A stretch of 64,000 bases of DNA, from assembly GCF_007671655.1 (NCBI RefSeq), contig NZ_VCGX01000004.1, forward strand, positions 186,001-250,000, given 5' to 3'. Under the pieces are notes generated by a model. That model was not told the DNA's origin and ran no database searches. It was given only the letters and a program-made list of their open reading frames with translations. Shown in pieces: positions 8,018 through 18,129 of the stretch. The stretch is from Marinobacter piscis (GTDB lineage Bacteria > Pseudomonadota > Gammaproteobacteria > Pseudomonadales > Oleiphilaceae). The position numbers were made by a program, and so were the translations under genes. Position 1 is the stretch's first letter. Every line of letters begins with the position of its first letter.

Positions 8018-11000
8018 TTATTCAGAGGCGGCAATCAGACTGGCGTTACCACCCGCCGCGGTTGTATCCACACACAGGTGGCGCTCAACCACAAAGCGCT
8101 GATCCAGCGCATGTTCGGTAATCAGGGGCAGAAGCGCTCCATCACGTTTTGCCAGAGCCAATCGGTACTCCCGCAAAACGGACTGCTCAGCACAGCTCAC
8201 AACCCCATGAAAACCGCGGGCATCAGCCAGCGCATCCGCCTCCAGGTGTCCGTTTGTTCCGGCTATTGGCAGCCCGGCGCGGGCAGCCTGGTTCACGGTA
8301 TCCTGAACATCCGGGGCGATAACCACTGCCTTGTTACCCTGCGATAACGCCATAGCCGCCTGGGCCAGTGCGGTTTCCTTGTCCGGCCCAAGGCATAACA
8401 CAACACCCCGTGCATGATTCGACAGGCAGTTAAGCTCTCCAGTGGGCCCTGGCAGCTCCTCAGAACCGGCGTCCAGAGGCTCAGGCACCTGCGAAAATAC
8501 AGACTCCATGGCTTTCACCCTGGCCTCCGGAGCCGGGGACTCCAGCTTGCTCAGGCTCCCGATCAGCTTCTCCAGTCTGGTTCCGTCAATCGCCTTACCT
8601 TCGGTTGGCGCAGTGCGGGTAACCGTCTCACCTTTCAGGAAACGACGCACATATTGCGGGCCGCCTGCCTTTGGCCCGGTTCCGGACAGCCCTTCACCGC
8701 CAAACGGCTGGGAGCCGACAATGGCTCCGATCTGATTACGGTTAACGTAAGTGTTGCCGACTTTGATGCGACTGGAAATGCGCTCAATGCGGTGATCAAC
8801 CCGGCTGTGGATACCAAACGTCAGGCCATAGCCTTTGGCGTTAACTGAATCAACAACCTTGTCGATATCACTGGCTTCAAATGTCGCCACATGCAGCACC
8901 GGCCCGAAGATTTCTTCGTCCATTTCCTCAATACCGCTGACCTTCAGTACCGCAGGCGAGACATACAGTCCTTTATCCGGCACGGGAACCTTTTTAAGCA
9001 GGCGGCCTTCACGCTCAAATTTGTCGCAATGGTCGACAATCTTCTTGCGGGCGGCCTCGTCAATCACCGGGCCGACGTCTGTGGAAAGCGCCCAGGGATC
9101 GCCAATACCCAACTCTTCCATAGCCCCGTAGAGCATTTCCAGCAGGTTATCGGCGATGTCCTTCTGCACGTATAGCATGCGCAGTGCGGAACAACGCTGC
9201 CCCGCGCTCTGGAAGGACGAGGCCAGCACATCGCGAACCACCTGCTCCGGCAACGCTGTTGAATCCACAATCATGGCGTTCAGCCCCCCGGTTTCTGCTA
9301 CCAGTGGTGCATCGGGTGCGAGATTTTCCGCCATTACTTTATTGATTCGCTGGGCGGTTGCCGTCGAACCGGTAAAGCAAACGCCGGCGATACGGGAGTC
9401 TGAGGTAAGGGCAGAACCTACTTTGGCCCCGGTCCCGGGCAGCAGTTGAATCGCATCCCTGGGGACTCCGGCTTCGTGCATCAGCTCAACTGCACGCACC
9501 GCAATCAGCGACGACTGCTCTGCCGGCTTAGCCACAACCACGTTACCCGCGGCCAGGTTTGCGGCTATCTGTCCGGTAAAAATGGCCAGCGGAAAGTTCC
9601 AGGGAGAAATACAGCAAATAACACCACGGGCCTCGCCATTGTCCTGGTTGCGCAAGCCTTCACTGGCATAAAACTGGGTAAAGTCTACCGCCTCCCGAAT
9701 CTCGCCAACGGTATCCAGCAAAGATTTGCCCGCTTCCCGGGCTGTCAGTGCAAAGAGCTCGTCGGCGTTTTCTTCCAGAAGATCCCCTATCCTGCGCACA
9801 CAGGCGGCACGATCTTCAGCCGACATAGTGGACCAACTGGAGAACCCTTCTTGTGCGGCCGTAATGGCAGCATCCACATCCGCTTCATTCGCCTGGGTTA
9901 CCTCGCCCACCACATCGTCAGGGTTAGCCGGGTTTATAACTTTCACAACCTCGGTACCGGCGGTCTCCGCTGCAATCAACGGGCCGCCTTTCCAGTAGTG
10001 GTCGATATACGCTCCACGCCCTTCATCAATGCGCGCTACCGTAACCGGGTCGGTAATATCCCAGCCTTTCGAATTACGGCGCCCGGCACCGAAAAGGTTC
10101 TCTGGCCGCACAATTACCTGGCTGGAAACCTTCTCACCCAGCTCCTGAACCAGTTCAATCGGGTCCCTGGCAATTTCTTCAGGGGTAATGCTGGTATCCA
10201 CTATCTGGTTCACAAACGAACTGTTGGCCCCATTCTCAAGCAAACGGCGTACAAGGTACGCGAGCAGATCACTGTGCTTGCCCACGGGGGCATAGATTCT
10301 GCAGGGCACGCCACTCTCTTTGAGGACCTGGTCATGCAAGGACTCCCCCATTCCATGCAGACGCTGAAACTCGTAGGTTTTCAGTCCGGCAGCCTTGGTC
10401 ATTTCAAGAATGGCCGAGACAGAGTGCGCATTATGAGTCGCGAACTGGGGATAAATACGATCACTCATCCCCACCAGCTTCTTCGCACAGGAAAGAAACG
10501 CGACGTCACTGCAGGCCTTGCGGGTGAATACAGGGAAGTCGGTCAGCCCCATAACCTGGGCACGTTTGATCTCGGCATCCCAGTAAGCGCCTTTTACCAG
10601 GCGGACCATAATGTGACGATCAAGCTTTTCAGAAAGAGCGTACAGCCAGTCGAGCGTGTGTGCGGCGCGCCGGCCAAAGGCCTGTACAACAACGCCGAAC
10701 CCATCCCAGCCGGCCAGTGCCGGGTCTGTCATTATGGCTTCGATCACATCCAGGGAGAGGTCAAGCCGATCCTGCTCCTCTGCGTCTATATTAAACCCCA
10801 TGTTCGCGGCTGCAGCTTTTTTAGCCAGCTCCAGAGCCCGGGGCAGCAACTCGGTCATTACCCGCTCTTTCTGACCGTATTCGTAGCGCGCCAGCAGTGC
10901 GGAGAGTTTGACGGAAATACCTGGGTTTGTGCGCACATCTCCCTTGCAGTTCTGAGCAATACTATCGATCGCATTGGAGTAGGATTCATAGTAGCGACGA

Positions 11001-11647
11001 GCGTCCGCATCCGTTCGGGCGGCTTCACCAAGCATGTCGTAGGAGTAGGTGTAGCCTTTTGCCATGTAGGATCTGGCTTCCTTCTGGGCTTCTTCAATAT
11101 CACGCCCCAGAACAAACTGGCGCCCCATTTCTTTCATGGCCTGACCCGCAACTGTACGAACCACCGGCTCACCCATGCGTTTGACGAGCTTGCGCAAGGT
11201 ATCACCGACCGTTTGACGCTCAGAGTCTTTCAGTAAGTTGCTGGTCATCAGCAGGGCGATGGTTGTGGAGTTGATAAACGACGAGGATGCTTTGCCTACG
11301 TGCGCACTCCAGTTACCCGAGGTAATCTTGTCTTCAATCAGCGCATGGATTGTGGTGTTATCCGGCACGCGTAGTAGCGCCTCTGCCAGACACATGAGCG
11401 CAACGCCCTCTTTGGTTGTGAGGCCGTATTCCGCCAGAAACTTCTCCATGATCGTGGGCTTGGCATTGGAACGAACGCTTTGCACCAGTTCAGCAGCCCG
11501 GGCCGAAATTGCGTCGCGATCTTCCCGGGACAATTGAGCATCAGCAATCATCTCGTGAATCACTTTGTGCTCATCTACAAGATAATAATCGCGGATCGCC
11601 TGCCGGCTCTGATCAAGCTGGGGAGTCACTGACTGCTGTGAACTCAT
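8018..11647 (-). CDS. putA: Bifunctional proline/P5C dehydrogenase PutA
   Basis: The 1209-residue enzyme oxidises proline to P5C (FAD-dependent) and then P5C to glutamate (NAD-dependent), feeding electrons to quinone. The N-terminal half is the PRODH barrel ('RHIMVRLVKGAYWDAEIK'); the second half is an aldehyde dehydrogenase with 'CISPWNFPLAIFTGQ', 'ETGGLNAMIV' and the nucleophile motif 'SAGQRCSALR'. It lacks the N-terminal ribbon-helix-helix repressor domain of enteric PutA but has the extra C-terminal ALDH-like domain, the architecture called type B. Self-repression is therefore not expected. It is divergent from an Lrp-type gene that probably regulates it. Long antisense frames inside it are compositional shadows. 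Confidence 0.97.
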   Translation of the reverse strand: MSSQQSVTPQLDQSRQAIRDYYLVDEHKVIHEMIADAQLSREDRDAISARAAELVQSVRSNAKPTIMEKFLAEYGLTTKEGVALMCLAEALLRVPDNTTIHALIEDKITSGNWSAHVGKASSSFINSTTIALLMTSNLLKDSERQTVGDTLRKLVKRMGEPVVRTVAGQAMKEMGRQFVLGRDIEEAQKEARSYMAKGYTYSYDMLGEAARTDADARRYYESYSNAIDSIAQNCKGDVRTNPGISVKLSALLARYEYGQKERVMTELLPRALELAKKAAAANMGFNIDAEEQDRLDLSLDVIEAIMTDPALAGWDGFGVVVQAFGRRAAHTLDWLYALSEKLDRHIMVRLVKGAYWDAEIKRAQVMGLTDFPVFTRKACSDVAFLSCAKKLVGMSDRIYPQFATHNAHSVSAILEMTKAAGLKTYEFQRLHGMGESLHDQVLKESGVPCRIYAPVGKHSDLLAYLVRRLLENGANSSFVNQIVDTSITPEEIARDPIELVQELGEKVSSQVIVRPENLFGAGRRNSKGWDITDPVTVARIDEGRGAYIDHYWKGGPLIAAETAGTEVVKVINPANPDDVVGEVTQANEADVDAAITAAQEGFSSWSTMSAEDRAACVRRIGDLLEENADELFALTAREAGKSLLDTVGEIREAVDFTQFYASEGLRNQDNGEARGVICCISPWNFPLAIFTGQIAANLAAGNVVVAKPAEQSSLIAVRAVELMHEAGVPRDAIQLLPGTGAKVGSALTSDSRIAGVCFTGSTATAQRINKVMAENLAPDAPLVAETGGLNAMIVDSTALPEQVVRDVLASSFQSAGQRCSALRMLYVQKDIADNLLEMLYGAMEELGIGDPWALSTDVGPVIDEAARKKIVDHCDKFEREGRLLKKVPVPDKGLYVSPAVLKVSGIEEMDEEIFGPVLHVATFEASDIDKVVDSVNAKGYGLTFGIHSRVDHRIERISSRIKVGNTYVNRNQIGAIVGSQPFGGEGLSGTGPKAGGPQYVRRFLKGETVTRTAPTEGKAIDGTRLEKLIGSLSKLESPAPEARVKAMESVFSQVPEPLDAGSEELPGPTGELNCLSNHARGVVLCLGPDKETALAQAAMALSQGNKAVVIAPDVQDTVNQAARAGLPIAGTNGHLEADALADARGFHGVVSCAEQSVLREYRLALAKRDGALLPLITEHALDQRFVVERHLCVDTTAAGGNASLIAASE

Positions 11648-11931
11648 AATTGTACCCTCTCAGTTATATGTCTTTCCCGCATTCTACCGTTAACAGCAAA
11701 GACTATTTCACCATAAGATCGAAATAGACAAGCTTTCCGACTTTATTGACGAACTTCATCGCGCTATTTTCCTGCCGTGCTGTATAATTAAGGACAAAAC
11801 ACCTTATGCACCAGAAAAGGCCGTGCCGGAGTCTCTGCTGTACCTGATAGTAGCTACCTACAGCATAGCGCCCATGTCCGGAGTTTGCCCAGATGTGGCG
11901 GTTTTACGTTAACCAGAGGATTGAGAGTACC
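11648..11931. promoter_or_regulatory. Divergent putA / Lrp-type regulator promoter region
   Basis: This 284-base intergenic region separates the start codons of two divergent genes and must contain both promoters. A TATAAT hexamer at 11783-11788, facing the regulator gene, is a good -10 candidate but has no clear -35 at the right distance. The part near putA is AT-rich, as expected for Lrp-family binding. No coding sequence is visible here. Confidence 0.5.
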
Positions 11932-12384
11932 ATGAGTGAACTGGACCGCATCGACCACTCCATTATCCGGGAGTTGCAGAAAAACGCGCGAATCACGATC
12001 ACTGACCTTGCGTCCCGCGTTGGCCTGTCCAAAACACCCTGTCAGGTGCGTATGCGCCGGCTTGAGGAGCAGGGGTTTATCAGTGGCTATACGGTGTTGG
12101 TCAACCAGACAAAGCTGGGTCAGAACCACATTGCCTTCGCCCAGGTCACGCTGAGCGATACCAGCAGTGAGGCCTTACAGGCGTTCAACGAAGCGGTTAA
12201 ACAGATTTCAGCTATTGAGCAATGCCACATGATTGCGGCGAACTTTGATTACCTGATGAAAGTTCGTACGCGCAACATGGCAGAATATCGGCAGGTACTG
12301 GGGGAGCAGATTTCCGCCCTGCCCCATGTATTACAAACCAGTACCTTTGTGGTTATGGAAAACGTTAAAGATACTGGTTTATAG
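11932..12384 (+). CDS. Lrp/AsnC family regulator, probable PutR
   Basis: A 150-residue Lrp/AsnC protein: N-terminal helix-turn-helix (about residues 4-64, 'DRIDHSIIRELQKNARITI' followed by 'LASRVGLSKTPCQVR') and a C-terminal RAM ligand-binding domain. I chose the ATG at 11932; the frame stays open upstream. Divergence from putA strongly suggests it is the proline-responsive activator of putA, as Lrp-type PutR is in alphaproteobacteria. The role is inferred from position. Confidence 0.87.
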   Translation: MSELDRIDHSIIRELQKNARITITDLASRVGLSKTPCQVRMRRLEEQGFISGYTVLVNQTKLGQNHIAFAQVTLSDTSSEALQAFNEAVKQISAIEQCHMIAANFDYLMKVRTRNMAEYRQVLGEQISALPHVLQTSTFVVMENVKDTGL

Positions 12385-12399
12385 GAAGGTGCAGTCGCT

Positions 12400-12966
12400 T
12401 CAGACCCGGCTCAGAAACTTCCGTTCCTCAACGTTGATCCGGATGCGGTCACCTGTGGAAATATGCTCCGGAACCTGAACAACCAGCCCGGTGGCCATGC
12501 GTGCAGGCTTGGTGCGCGCAGTGGCGGACCCACCCTTCACTGATGGGTCGGTGTCCTCAATGTCCAGTTCGACTGTAGGCGGCAGCGCCAGCGCAACCGG
12601 GGATTCGTCAACCAGGATAACCATAACACCCTGAGTATCTTCGCTGATAAACAGTAACTCATCGGCAATGGCTTCACGGTTCAGGCTGTACTGGGAAAAG
12701 TCTTCACTGTCCATGAACACATATTCCTCACCATCCGAGTAGGAAAATGTCGCCGGGCGGCGCACCAGGTCGGCCAGGTTCAGTACATCTGTGTCCTTGA
12801 ACGTTTCATCAATCTTATGTCCGGTGACAACGTCGTACATGCGCATGCGGTACAGACTGCCACCGGCACGGCCCTGCGGGACCGAACGTTCGATATCCTT
12901 CACAAAATACACACTTCCCTGGTATTCAACAGCAGAGTTCTTCTTGATTTCACTGGCTCTAGGCAT
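12400..12966 (-). CDS. efpL: Elongation factor P-like protein EfpL (YeiP)
   Basis: A 188-residue three-domain EF-P paralogue. The loop that in EF-P carries the modified Lys here reads 'VPQGRAGG' with Arg33 at the tip, and the '[23 protein letters not shown]' and C-terminal '[11 protein letters not shown]' segments are typical of the YeiP branch. EfpL helps ribosomes through proline-containing and other stalling motifs, using an unmodified Arg. It is convergent with the Lrp-type gene (15-base gap). Confidence 0.92.
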   Translation of the reverse strand: MPRASEIKKNSAVEYQGSVYFVKDIERSVPQGRAGGSLYRMRMYDVVTGHKIDETFKDTDVLNLADLVRRPATFSYSDGEEYVFMDSEDFSQYSLNREAIADELLFISEDTQGVMVILVDESPVALALPPTVELDIEDTDPSVKGGSATARTKPARMATGLVVQVPEHISTGDRIRINVEERKFLSRV

Positions 12967-13030
12967 CTAGTAACGCTCCAAAACAATACCAAAACGCATC
13001 CACGCCGGGCGCTTCCCGGGCGCGGATATT

Positions 13031-13396
13031 TCAGGAGCGCCCTGCAAGGCGGCGCTCAACCCATGAATGATACAATCTGGCAAGGGCTGGCCGGATCAGG
13101 GGTAAGGATATCAGCCAGGCCAGTGGCTTCAGCACCAGTACCCGGGACATCAGCAGTATGTAGGCATCCATCTCACTATGAATTTCGCCCCGAGCATCCT
13201 TAACGTGCAATTCCCGGAGTGCTTTATCCGGGGCCACGCCCTGCCGGCGCAACTCCTCGTCCCTGCCAGTGATATCCAGCCACTCCACAGACTCGCCGGT
13301 TTTCCCGGCCAGTTTCTCGTACCAGCGACGGTCCCGGATACATACCGGGCAGGATCCATCATAATAAACAATCAGTTTTCCGGCCGTCATACTCAT
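13031..13396 (-). CDS. DCC family thiol-disulfide oxidoreductase
   Basis: A 121-residue DUF393 protein. The N-terminal beta strand is followed by the diagnostic D-G-S-C-P-V-C motif (Asp13, Cys16, Cys19), a thioredoxin-like active site in which the family is named for the Asp-Cys-Cys pattern. A strong AGGAGG site lies six bases before the ATG. No signal peptide, so it acts in the cytoplasm; the substrate is unknown. Confidence 0.9.
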   Translation of the reverse strand: MSMTAGKLIVYYDGSCPVCIRDRRWYEKLAGKTGESVEWLDITGRDEELRRQGVAPDKALRELHVKDARGEIHSEMDAYILLMSRVLVLKPLAWLISLPLIRPALARLYHSWVERRLAGRS

Positions 13397-13452
13397 ATCA
13401 GCCCTCCTGTAAACAGAAAGCCACAGGAGTACTGTACCACAGAGCGCGACTC

Positions 13453-14709
13453 TCAGCCGGCAGGCTCTGCCCGCTCTGCTACGGGTTCAGTTCCATCCCC
13501 GGATTCACTCCGGGCAACAATGGCGGTTCCTACCAGATCCCCGGTCACATTAAGCCCGGTTGCACCCATGCCAACCAGCGCATCAATGGACACCAGTAAA
13601 GCGACGGTTTCTATCGGTAACCCCACCTGGGCAAAAACCGTAGCGATCATGACGATGCCTGCACCTGGAACGCCTGCGGTACCAATCGACGTGAGTGTGC
13701 CCAGAAGCACAATTTCTGCCATGGTCACCAGATCCAGAGGTATGCCAACCACATTGGCTGCAAACACAGCCGAAATTGCAATACGAATCGCGGCACCATC
13801 CATGTTGATGGTGGCTCCCAGAGGCAGACTAAAACCGTATACACGCTTGGGCACACCCATGCGCCGGGCCGCATCCAGGGTCAGCGGCAGGGTGCCGGAA
13901 CTGCTCTGGGTTGCAAAGGCGGTTGCCATCGGCGTGCGCGCCTCACGGAAAAACGCCCGTAACGGAACGCCGAAAAATCGCATCAATCCACAATAGACGA
14001 CCAGGTGCACCGCCAGTGCAATGTATAACACCAGTACCATATCGCCCAGTGACAGGATGGTCGCCATACCTTGCTCACCCGCTGTCTTGGCCACAATAGC
14101 GAAGACCCCCACTGGCACGTACTGCAGGACGCCAGCCATCACTTTCAGGGTAACCTCGTTCAGGGCCTCGACTACCTTGTAAAGGCTCTCACCCAGCTCT
14201 GCGTGATCCTCAGACTCACGCAGCTTCAGCAAGGCGATACCAAAGACAATTGCTATAAAAATAATGCCCAGCAGGTTCAGCTCGGTGAAAGCTGTAAAGA
14301 TATTCTCCGGCACAATACTCAGCAGCACACTCATAAAGCCCGGATTGTCCGGCACCTTTACTTCGGCGTTCTCATCCAGTGCCATTCCACTGCCTGGTTC
14401 GAGCAGACTCGCTACCACCAACCCGACAACAATGGCCAGAGCGGAGGTGATAACGTAATAGCCAAACAGCTTACGCCCGACCCGCCCCATGCTGCCGATG
14501 TTTGCCTGATTGATACCGACCATCAGGGTAAAGAGCACAATGGGCACGATAAGAAATCTGAGCAGACGCAGAAGCAAGTCACCGAAAGGGGCCAGCCAGT
14601 CGGCCGCTGTCTGGCCGCCAATCATGCCGACGGCAATCCCCAGTACCAGCGCAATGCTGACGCGCAAAATCAGCGAGGCGTTCAGATAGCTATGAAAAAG
14701 CGCCCTCAT
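13453..14709 (-). CDS. Dicarboxylate/amino acid:cation symporter (DAACS)
   Basis: A 418-residue inner-membrane symporter of the GltP/DctA family. It shows about eight helices, the Ser-rich re-entrant loop 'FATQSSSGTLPLTL' and the 'GATINMDGAA' substrate/Na+-binding motif. It imports C4-dicarboxylates or acidic amino acids with Na+ or H+. The start at 14709 is set by GGAGG seven bases upstream; an ATG ten codons earlier has no site. Position near putA would suit glutamate uptake, but that is conjecture. Confidence 0.92.
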   Translation of the reverse strand: MRALFHSYLNASLILRVSIALVLGIAVGMIGGQTAADWLAPFGDLLLRLLRFLIVPIVLFTLMVGINQANIGSMGRVGRKLFGYYVITSALAIVVGLVVASLLEPGSGMALDENAEVKVPDNPGFMSVLLSIVPENIFTAFTELNLLGIIFIAIVFGIALLKLRESEDHAELGESLYKVVEALNEVTLKVMAGVLQYVPVGVFAIVAKTAGEQGMATILSLGDMVLVLYIALAVHLVVYCGLMRFFGVPLRAFFREARTPMATAFATQSSSGTLPLTLDAARRMGVPKRVYGFSLPLGATINMDGAAIRIAISAVFAANVVGIPLDLVTMAEIVLLGTLTSIGTAGVPGAGIVMIATVFAQVGLPIETVALLVSIDALVGMGATGLNVTGDLVGTAIVARSESGDGTEPVAERAEPAG

Positions 14710-14839
14710 CAGACCGCCTCCAGTAAAATAAGTGTGCACAGTCGCATGGTTAGAGTTCCTGATTCTGAATGGCGGTGATTGTGGTGGATATTGCCGGGGA
14801 GGTAAACCGCTGGTCTGGTCCTGAGATTAAAGAAATTAC

Positions 14840-16897
14840 TCAGGTTCGCTGCTGTTTTGCAATCGTGCGTGCGGTCCGTTCCAGCGTCAGAGCAATGCGC
14901 TCAAACATACCCTTTACGGTGACAGTCTGTAAGCTCGGCTCCCCCGCGGCATGAATTGCGGCCAGAAGCTCCGCACTTACCTCTCTGAACCGGGAATTCA
15001 TATCGCCGCGTGAGCTCAGTAAATACGTATCGGCAAGCACTTGCTGCCACTGGGCCAGTATGCGGTCTACCTCGGCATTGCGATGGTTTTTGATGCGACG
15101 CCGCAGTCGGATAGACATATGGCCTATGTTGAGGCCGGTAAAGCCAAGGTCCGTCATATGCCGGTGGCCTGTATCCGAGCTCTGGTCATAGTTTGCAAGC
15201 CGTAACAAACGCTCTCCCATGCGCCCGTTGAACCAGTTCTCGGGCCGGTGCTGGTAATCAATGCTGACAAGGTCGCGGGCCGTTGCTCTCAGTAAGCGAC
15301 GCTGCATGAACTCGCCGTCCAGGGGGGTAATCAGCTTGAATACCCAATAAAGGATACTGATACCCACAAACAGCCCCAGCGCATTTCCGGTCGCCAACCC
15401 CATATTGAACGTCATGTGATTACCCGGCTGAACAATCAGCGTAAACGGGATACAAAAGCCCAGGCCGTAGGGCAAAGTCGACCGGTCTGAAAGCGCCAAC
15501 AGCCCCAGGAAATAAGGGCCGGCCAGAACCAGCACCAGAAGCTCAAAGTCGCCACTGCTGCGGGACAGAAGCCCTAACCCGAAAAACAGCGCGACCGGAA
15601 CAGCCACAATCACGCCAACCAGCAATCGACGCAGAATACGTGTCAGTACTGCCAGGGAGAAACGGGCAAACATCACCGAATACACCACGGGCATAATCAT
15701 CATCATGATGGCGGCTGTGCTGCCAGTACTTAGCCAGATGGCTCCGCCGATCATGAACACAACCGCGGTTCGAAAACCATTGACCGCTCCGACCAATGGA
15801 TCACGATAGGTTTTCAGTCTGGAGGCTCGCAGCAGTGTCTGATCACGGTTCTCCAGCGCATTGTAAGCCCGTAGTACCATAACCAGATCTGCCACCAGCT
15901 CCACCGCCGTCTGGGTGAGGCGGATCACAATCGCCGACTCCCCCACATAAGCGGCTTTATGCTCAAGCAGTGCGCGCCTCAGTGCCTGGGCCTGACGATA
16001 GGATTGTTCGTAACTGTCAGCTTCAGCAATGCGGATAAAGTGCGCCCGCATATCCGCAATTAACTGACTGAGCGCCGGTGAAACAAGGTGCGGATGGTTT
16101 CTCGGGAAGCGCCCCATTATCTGGGTAACCGCCAGCAGCGACATTACCTTGTTGCAGAGCAGATGAGCTGCCCGGCTTCGCCCGGCTCCTTCCGGCCCTT
16201 CGTAGGCCACGGCACTGGAGTCATCATTCAGCACAACCAGAATCTCCAGAATCTGGTCCGCATGCTGGTGGCGCTGCTCATGGGTACTGTCCGGATCCAG
16301 CTCCAGTGACAGATACTCCATTGTTTTGTTAATCACATCACGAGAGTGCCTGCGCAGACTCGCTTTTACCGTTACCGGCCACAGTAGCCGACTGACCAGC
16401 ATGGCACAGAGCGCACCTACGGTTATTTCGCTGATGCGGGATTGCGCAATGTCGAACACTGCACGACTGTCCACCATGGTAGCCTCTGCCATAACCAGAA
16501 GCACAACCAGGGCAGCTGTCATGCCCGACATTGCAAAGGCGTAGATAAAATTGGCGTTATGCACCAGAGAAGAAGCTGCTGAGTTAAGGCCAATCCAGAG
16601 TGTCAGACAGGCCAGTGCCAGCACAGGATAGGGCATAAACAGAGCGAGTATCAGAATACCTACGGCGCCACCCGCAACTGATCCCAGGATCTGGCACAGG
16701 GCTTTTTCAATCACCAGCCCGCTTTCGGGGCGAATCTGTAAAAAAACGGCGGAGACCAGCGCCCAGTATGGCCGATCAAGTTGCAGGTACATGGAGGCAA
16801 ACAAGGCCAACGCCATGGACACTACCCCTTTCAGGGCAAATATCACCGCGGACCTGTTCGGCATCAAAAGCTGAGCCAGCAGCGGATGGAGCTTCAT
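14840..16897 (-). CDS. FUSC family aromatic-acid efflux protein
   Basis: A 685-residue inner-membrane protein with the FUSC (fusaric acid resistance, AaeB-like) architecture: an N-terminal six-helix membrane block, a soluble helical linker (about residues 170-350), a second membrane block and a C-terminal cytoplasmic helical tail. With the adjacent HlyD-type and DUF1656 proteins it forms the standard three-gene efflux unit for aromatic or hydroxylated carboxylic acids. Last gene of the operon, 13 bases after the HlyD gene. Confidence 0.92.
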   Translation of the reverse strand: MKLHPLLAQLLMPNRSAVIFALKGVVSMALALFASMYLQLDRPYWALVSAVFLQIRPESGLVIEKALCQILGSVAGGAVGILILALFMPYPVLALACLTLWIGLNSAASSLVHNANFIYAFAMSGMTAALVVLLVMAEATMVDSRAVFDIAQSRISEITVGALCAMLVSRLLWPVTVKASLRRHSRDVINKTMEYLSLELDPDSTHEQRHQHADQILEILVVLNDDSSAVAYEGPEGAGRSRAAHLLCNKVMSLLAVTQIMGRFPRNHPHLVSPALSQLIADMRAHFIRIAEADSYEQSYRQAQALRRALLEHKAAYVGESAIVIRLTQTAVELVADLVMVLRAYNALENRDQTLLRASRLKTYRDPLVGAVNGFRTAVVFMIGGAIWLSTGSTAAIMMMIMPVVYSVMFARFSLAVLTRILRRLLVGVIVAVPVALFFGLGLLSRSSGDFELLVLVLAGPYFLGLLALSDRSTLPYGLGFCIPFTLIVQPGNHMTFNMGLATGNALGLFVGISILYWVFKLITPLDGEFMQRRLLRATARDLVSIDYQHRPENWFNGRMGERLLRLANYDQSSDTGHRHMTDLGFTGLNIGHMSIRLRRRIKNHRNAEVDRILAQWQQVLADTYLLSSRGDMNSRFREVSAELLAAIHAAGEPSLQTVTVKGMFERIALTLERTARTIAKQQRT

Positions 16898-16910
16898 AAA
16901 CGCAACTCCG

Positions 16911-17783
16911 CTAATCGGATTCCGGCTCTGTTTCCAGGTATATGGAAACTGTCATTCCCGCGCTGATATTGACATCTTCAGGAACCGGATCGAGCGCAAT
17001 ATCAACCGGAATACGCTGGGCAAGGCGGACCCAGTTAAAAGCCTGCTGTACCTCTGGAAGCATCTGGCTGTCACTGCGGGTATTCGGGTCGGCAATGCCG
17101 CGAGCAATACTGACAACCTCTCCGGTCAGCTTTTCACCTCCGGAGAGCAGGGTAACCCGGGCTTTCTGGCCTACCCGCACTTTTTGTAGCTTGGTTTCTT
17201 CAAAGTACCCGGTCACATAAAAGGAATCGCTTTTGATTAACGATACAATCGGAGTTCCCCGGGAGGCGTAGTTACCTTGTCGCAGGGTAAGGTTACTGAC
17301 AATGCCGCTTTTCGGTGCCAGCACCCTGGTGCGCTCCAGGTCGATTCTGGCGGTCTCAAGTTTCGCTCGTGCGAGCCGGTAACTGGCCCTGGCCGAATCG
17401 GCCTGAATGCGGAAAGCTTCCAGACTTTCCTCGCTGATAGACTGACGCTCAGCCATGCGTTGCCGGCGCTCATACTGGTGCCGGGCAAGGTCCCACTCAG
17501 CCTGTGCCTGGGCAACACGGGCCTCCTGCTCCGCCAGCTCTGCCTTGTAGCGGGTGTCATCAATCGTGAACAACGGGTCGCCAGCACTGACCGTCTGGTT
17601 ATTTATAACACTGAGCTGTGTCACCCAGCCGGACACATCCGGTGCAATCGTAATCACATCCGCGCGAACCCGGCCGTCCCGTGTCCAGGGCGAGTACAAA
17701 TAGCGATCCCATACCCAGGTGCCCGCAAGCACCGCAGCCGCCACAATCACTAAGGTCAGTCCAATACGCAGCATTTTTCCCAT
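16911..17783 (-). CDS. HlyD family membrane fusion protein (AaeA-like)
   Basis: A 290-residue periplasmic adaptor: N-terminal membrane anchor (about residues 5-25), a biotinyl-lipoyl-like half motif ('DGRVRADVITIAPDVSGWV'), an alpha-helical hairpin (about 85-150) and the beta-barrel region. It links the FUSC pump to an outer-membrane channel. It sits between the DUF1656 gene (nine bases upstream) and the FUSC gene, so the three are co-transcribed. Confidence 0.92.
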   Translation of the reverse strand: MGKMLRIGLTLVIVAAAVLAGTWVWDRYLYSPWTRDGRVRADVITIAPDVSGWVTQLSVINNQTVSAGDPLFTIDDTRYKAELAEQEARVAQAQAEWDLARHQYERRQRMAERQSISEESLEAFRIQADSARASYRLARAKLETARIDLERTRVLAPKSGIVSNLTLRQGNYASRGTPIVSLIKSDSFYVTGYFEETKLQKVRVGQKARVTLLSGGEKLTGEVVSIARGIADPNTRSDSQMLPEVQQAFNWVRLAQRIPVDIALDPVPEDVNISAGMTVSIYLETEPESD

Positions 17784-17792
17784 AAAAGCCCT

Positions 17793-17993
17793 TTAGTCCC
17801 CGAACAGATAAACAATGGCAGCCAGATAGCAGACAAACACAGCCACATCGAACCAGGCCTCTCTCCAGATGTAACGGCGCAGATTGAGGTGATGCATAAT
17901 CAGTCGCGTTGCTGCCGTAAGGATGAAAGCCAAGGGCACCAGCACCACAAAGGGGCTGAACAACATTCCACCAATACTCATCTCGTGAAGCAT
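17793..17993 (-). CDS. DUF1656 small membrane protein (AaeX-like)
   Basis: A 66-residue protein with two transmembrane helices, starting MLHEMSIGG and carrying the basic loop 'NLRRYIWREAWFD' typical of DUF1656. An AAGGA site precedes the ATG. It is the first gene of the DUF1656-HlyD-FUSC efflux operon, the same order as aaeX-aaeA-aaeB. Its role in the pump is not known. Confidence 0.9.
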   Translation of the reverse strand: MLHEMSIGGMLFSPFVVLVPLAFILTAATRLIMHHLNLRRYIWREAWFDVAVFVCYLAAIVYLFGD

Positions 17994-18129
17994 GTCATCC
18001 TTATTATCATGGTTTTACGCCAATTAATCATTGCTGCGAAAGTGTTTGATCATAGGTGCCGCTTGAATATTTAGCCAATCTGCATGTGCTAGAGTGGTCA
18101 TTGTGTTTACGTAGCGAGTTTAAAAAAAC

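Noticed and set aside
9446..11236. 596-codon plus-strand open frame opposite putA
   Set aside because: Antisense to a clearly real putA; Gln/Arg/His-rich, without domain motifs or ribosome site. A compositional shadow.
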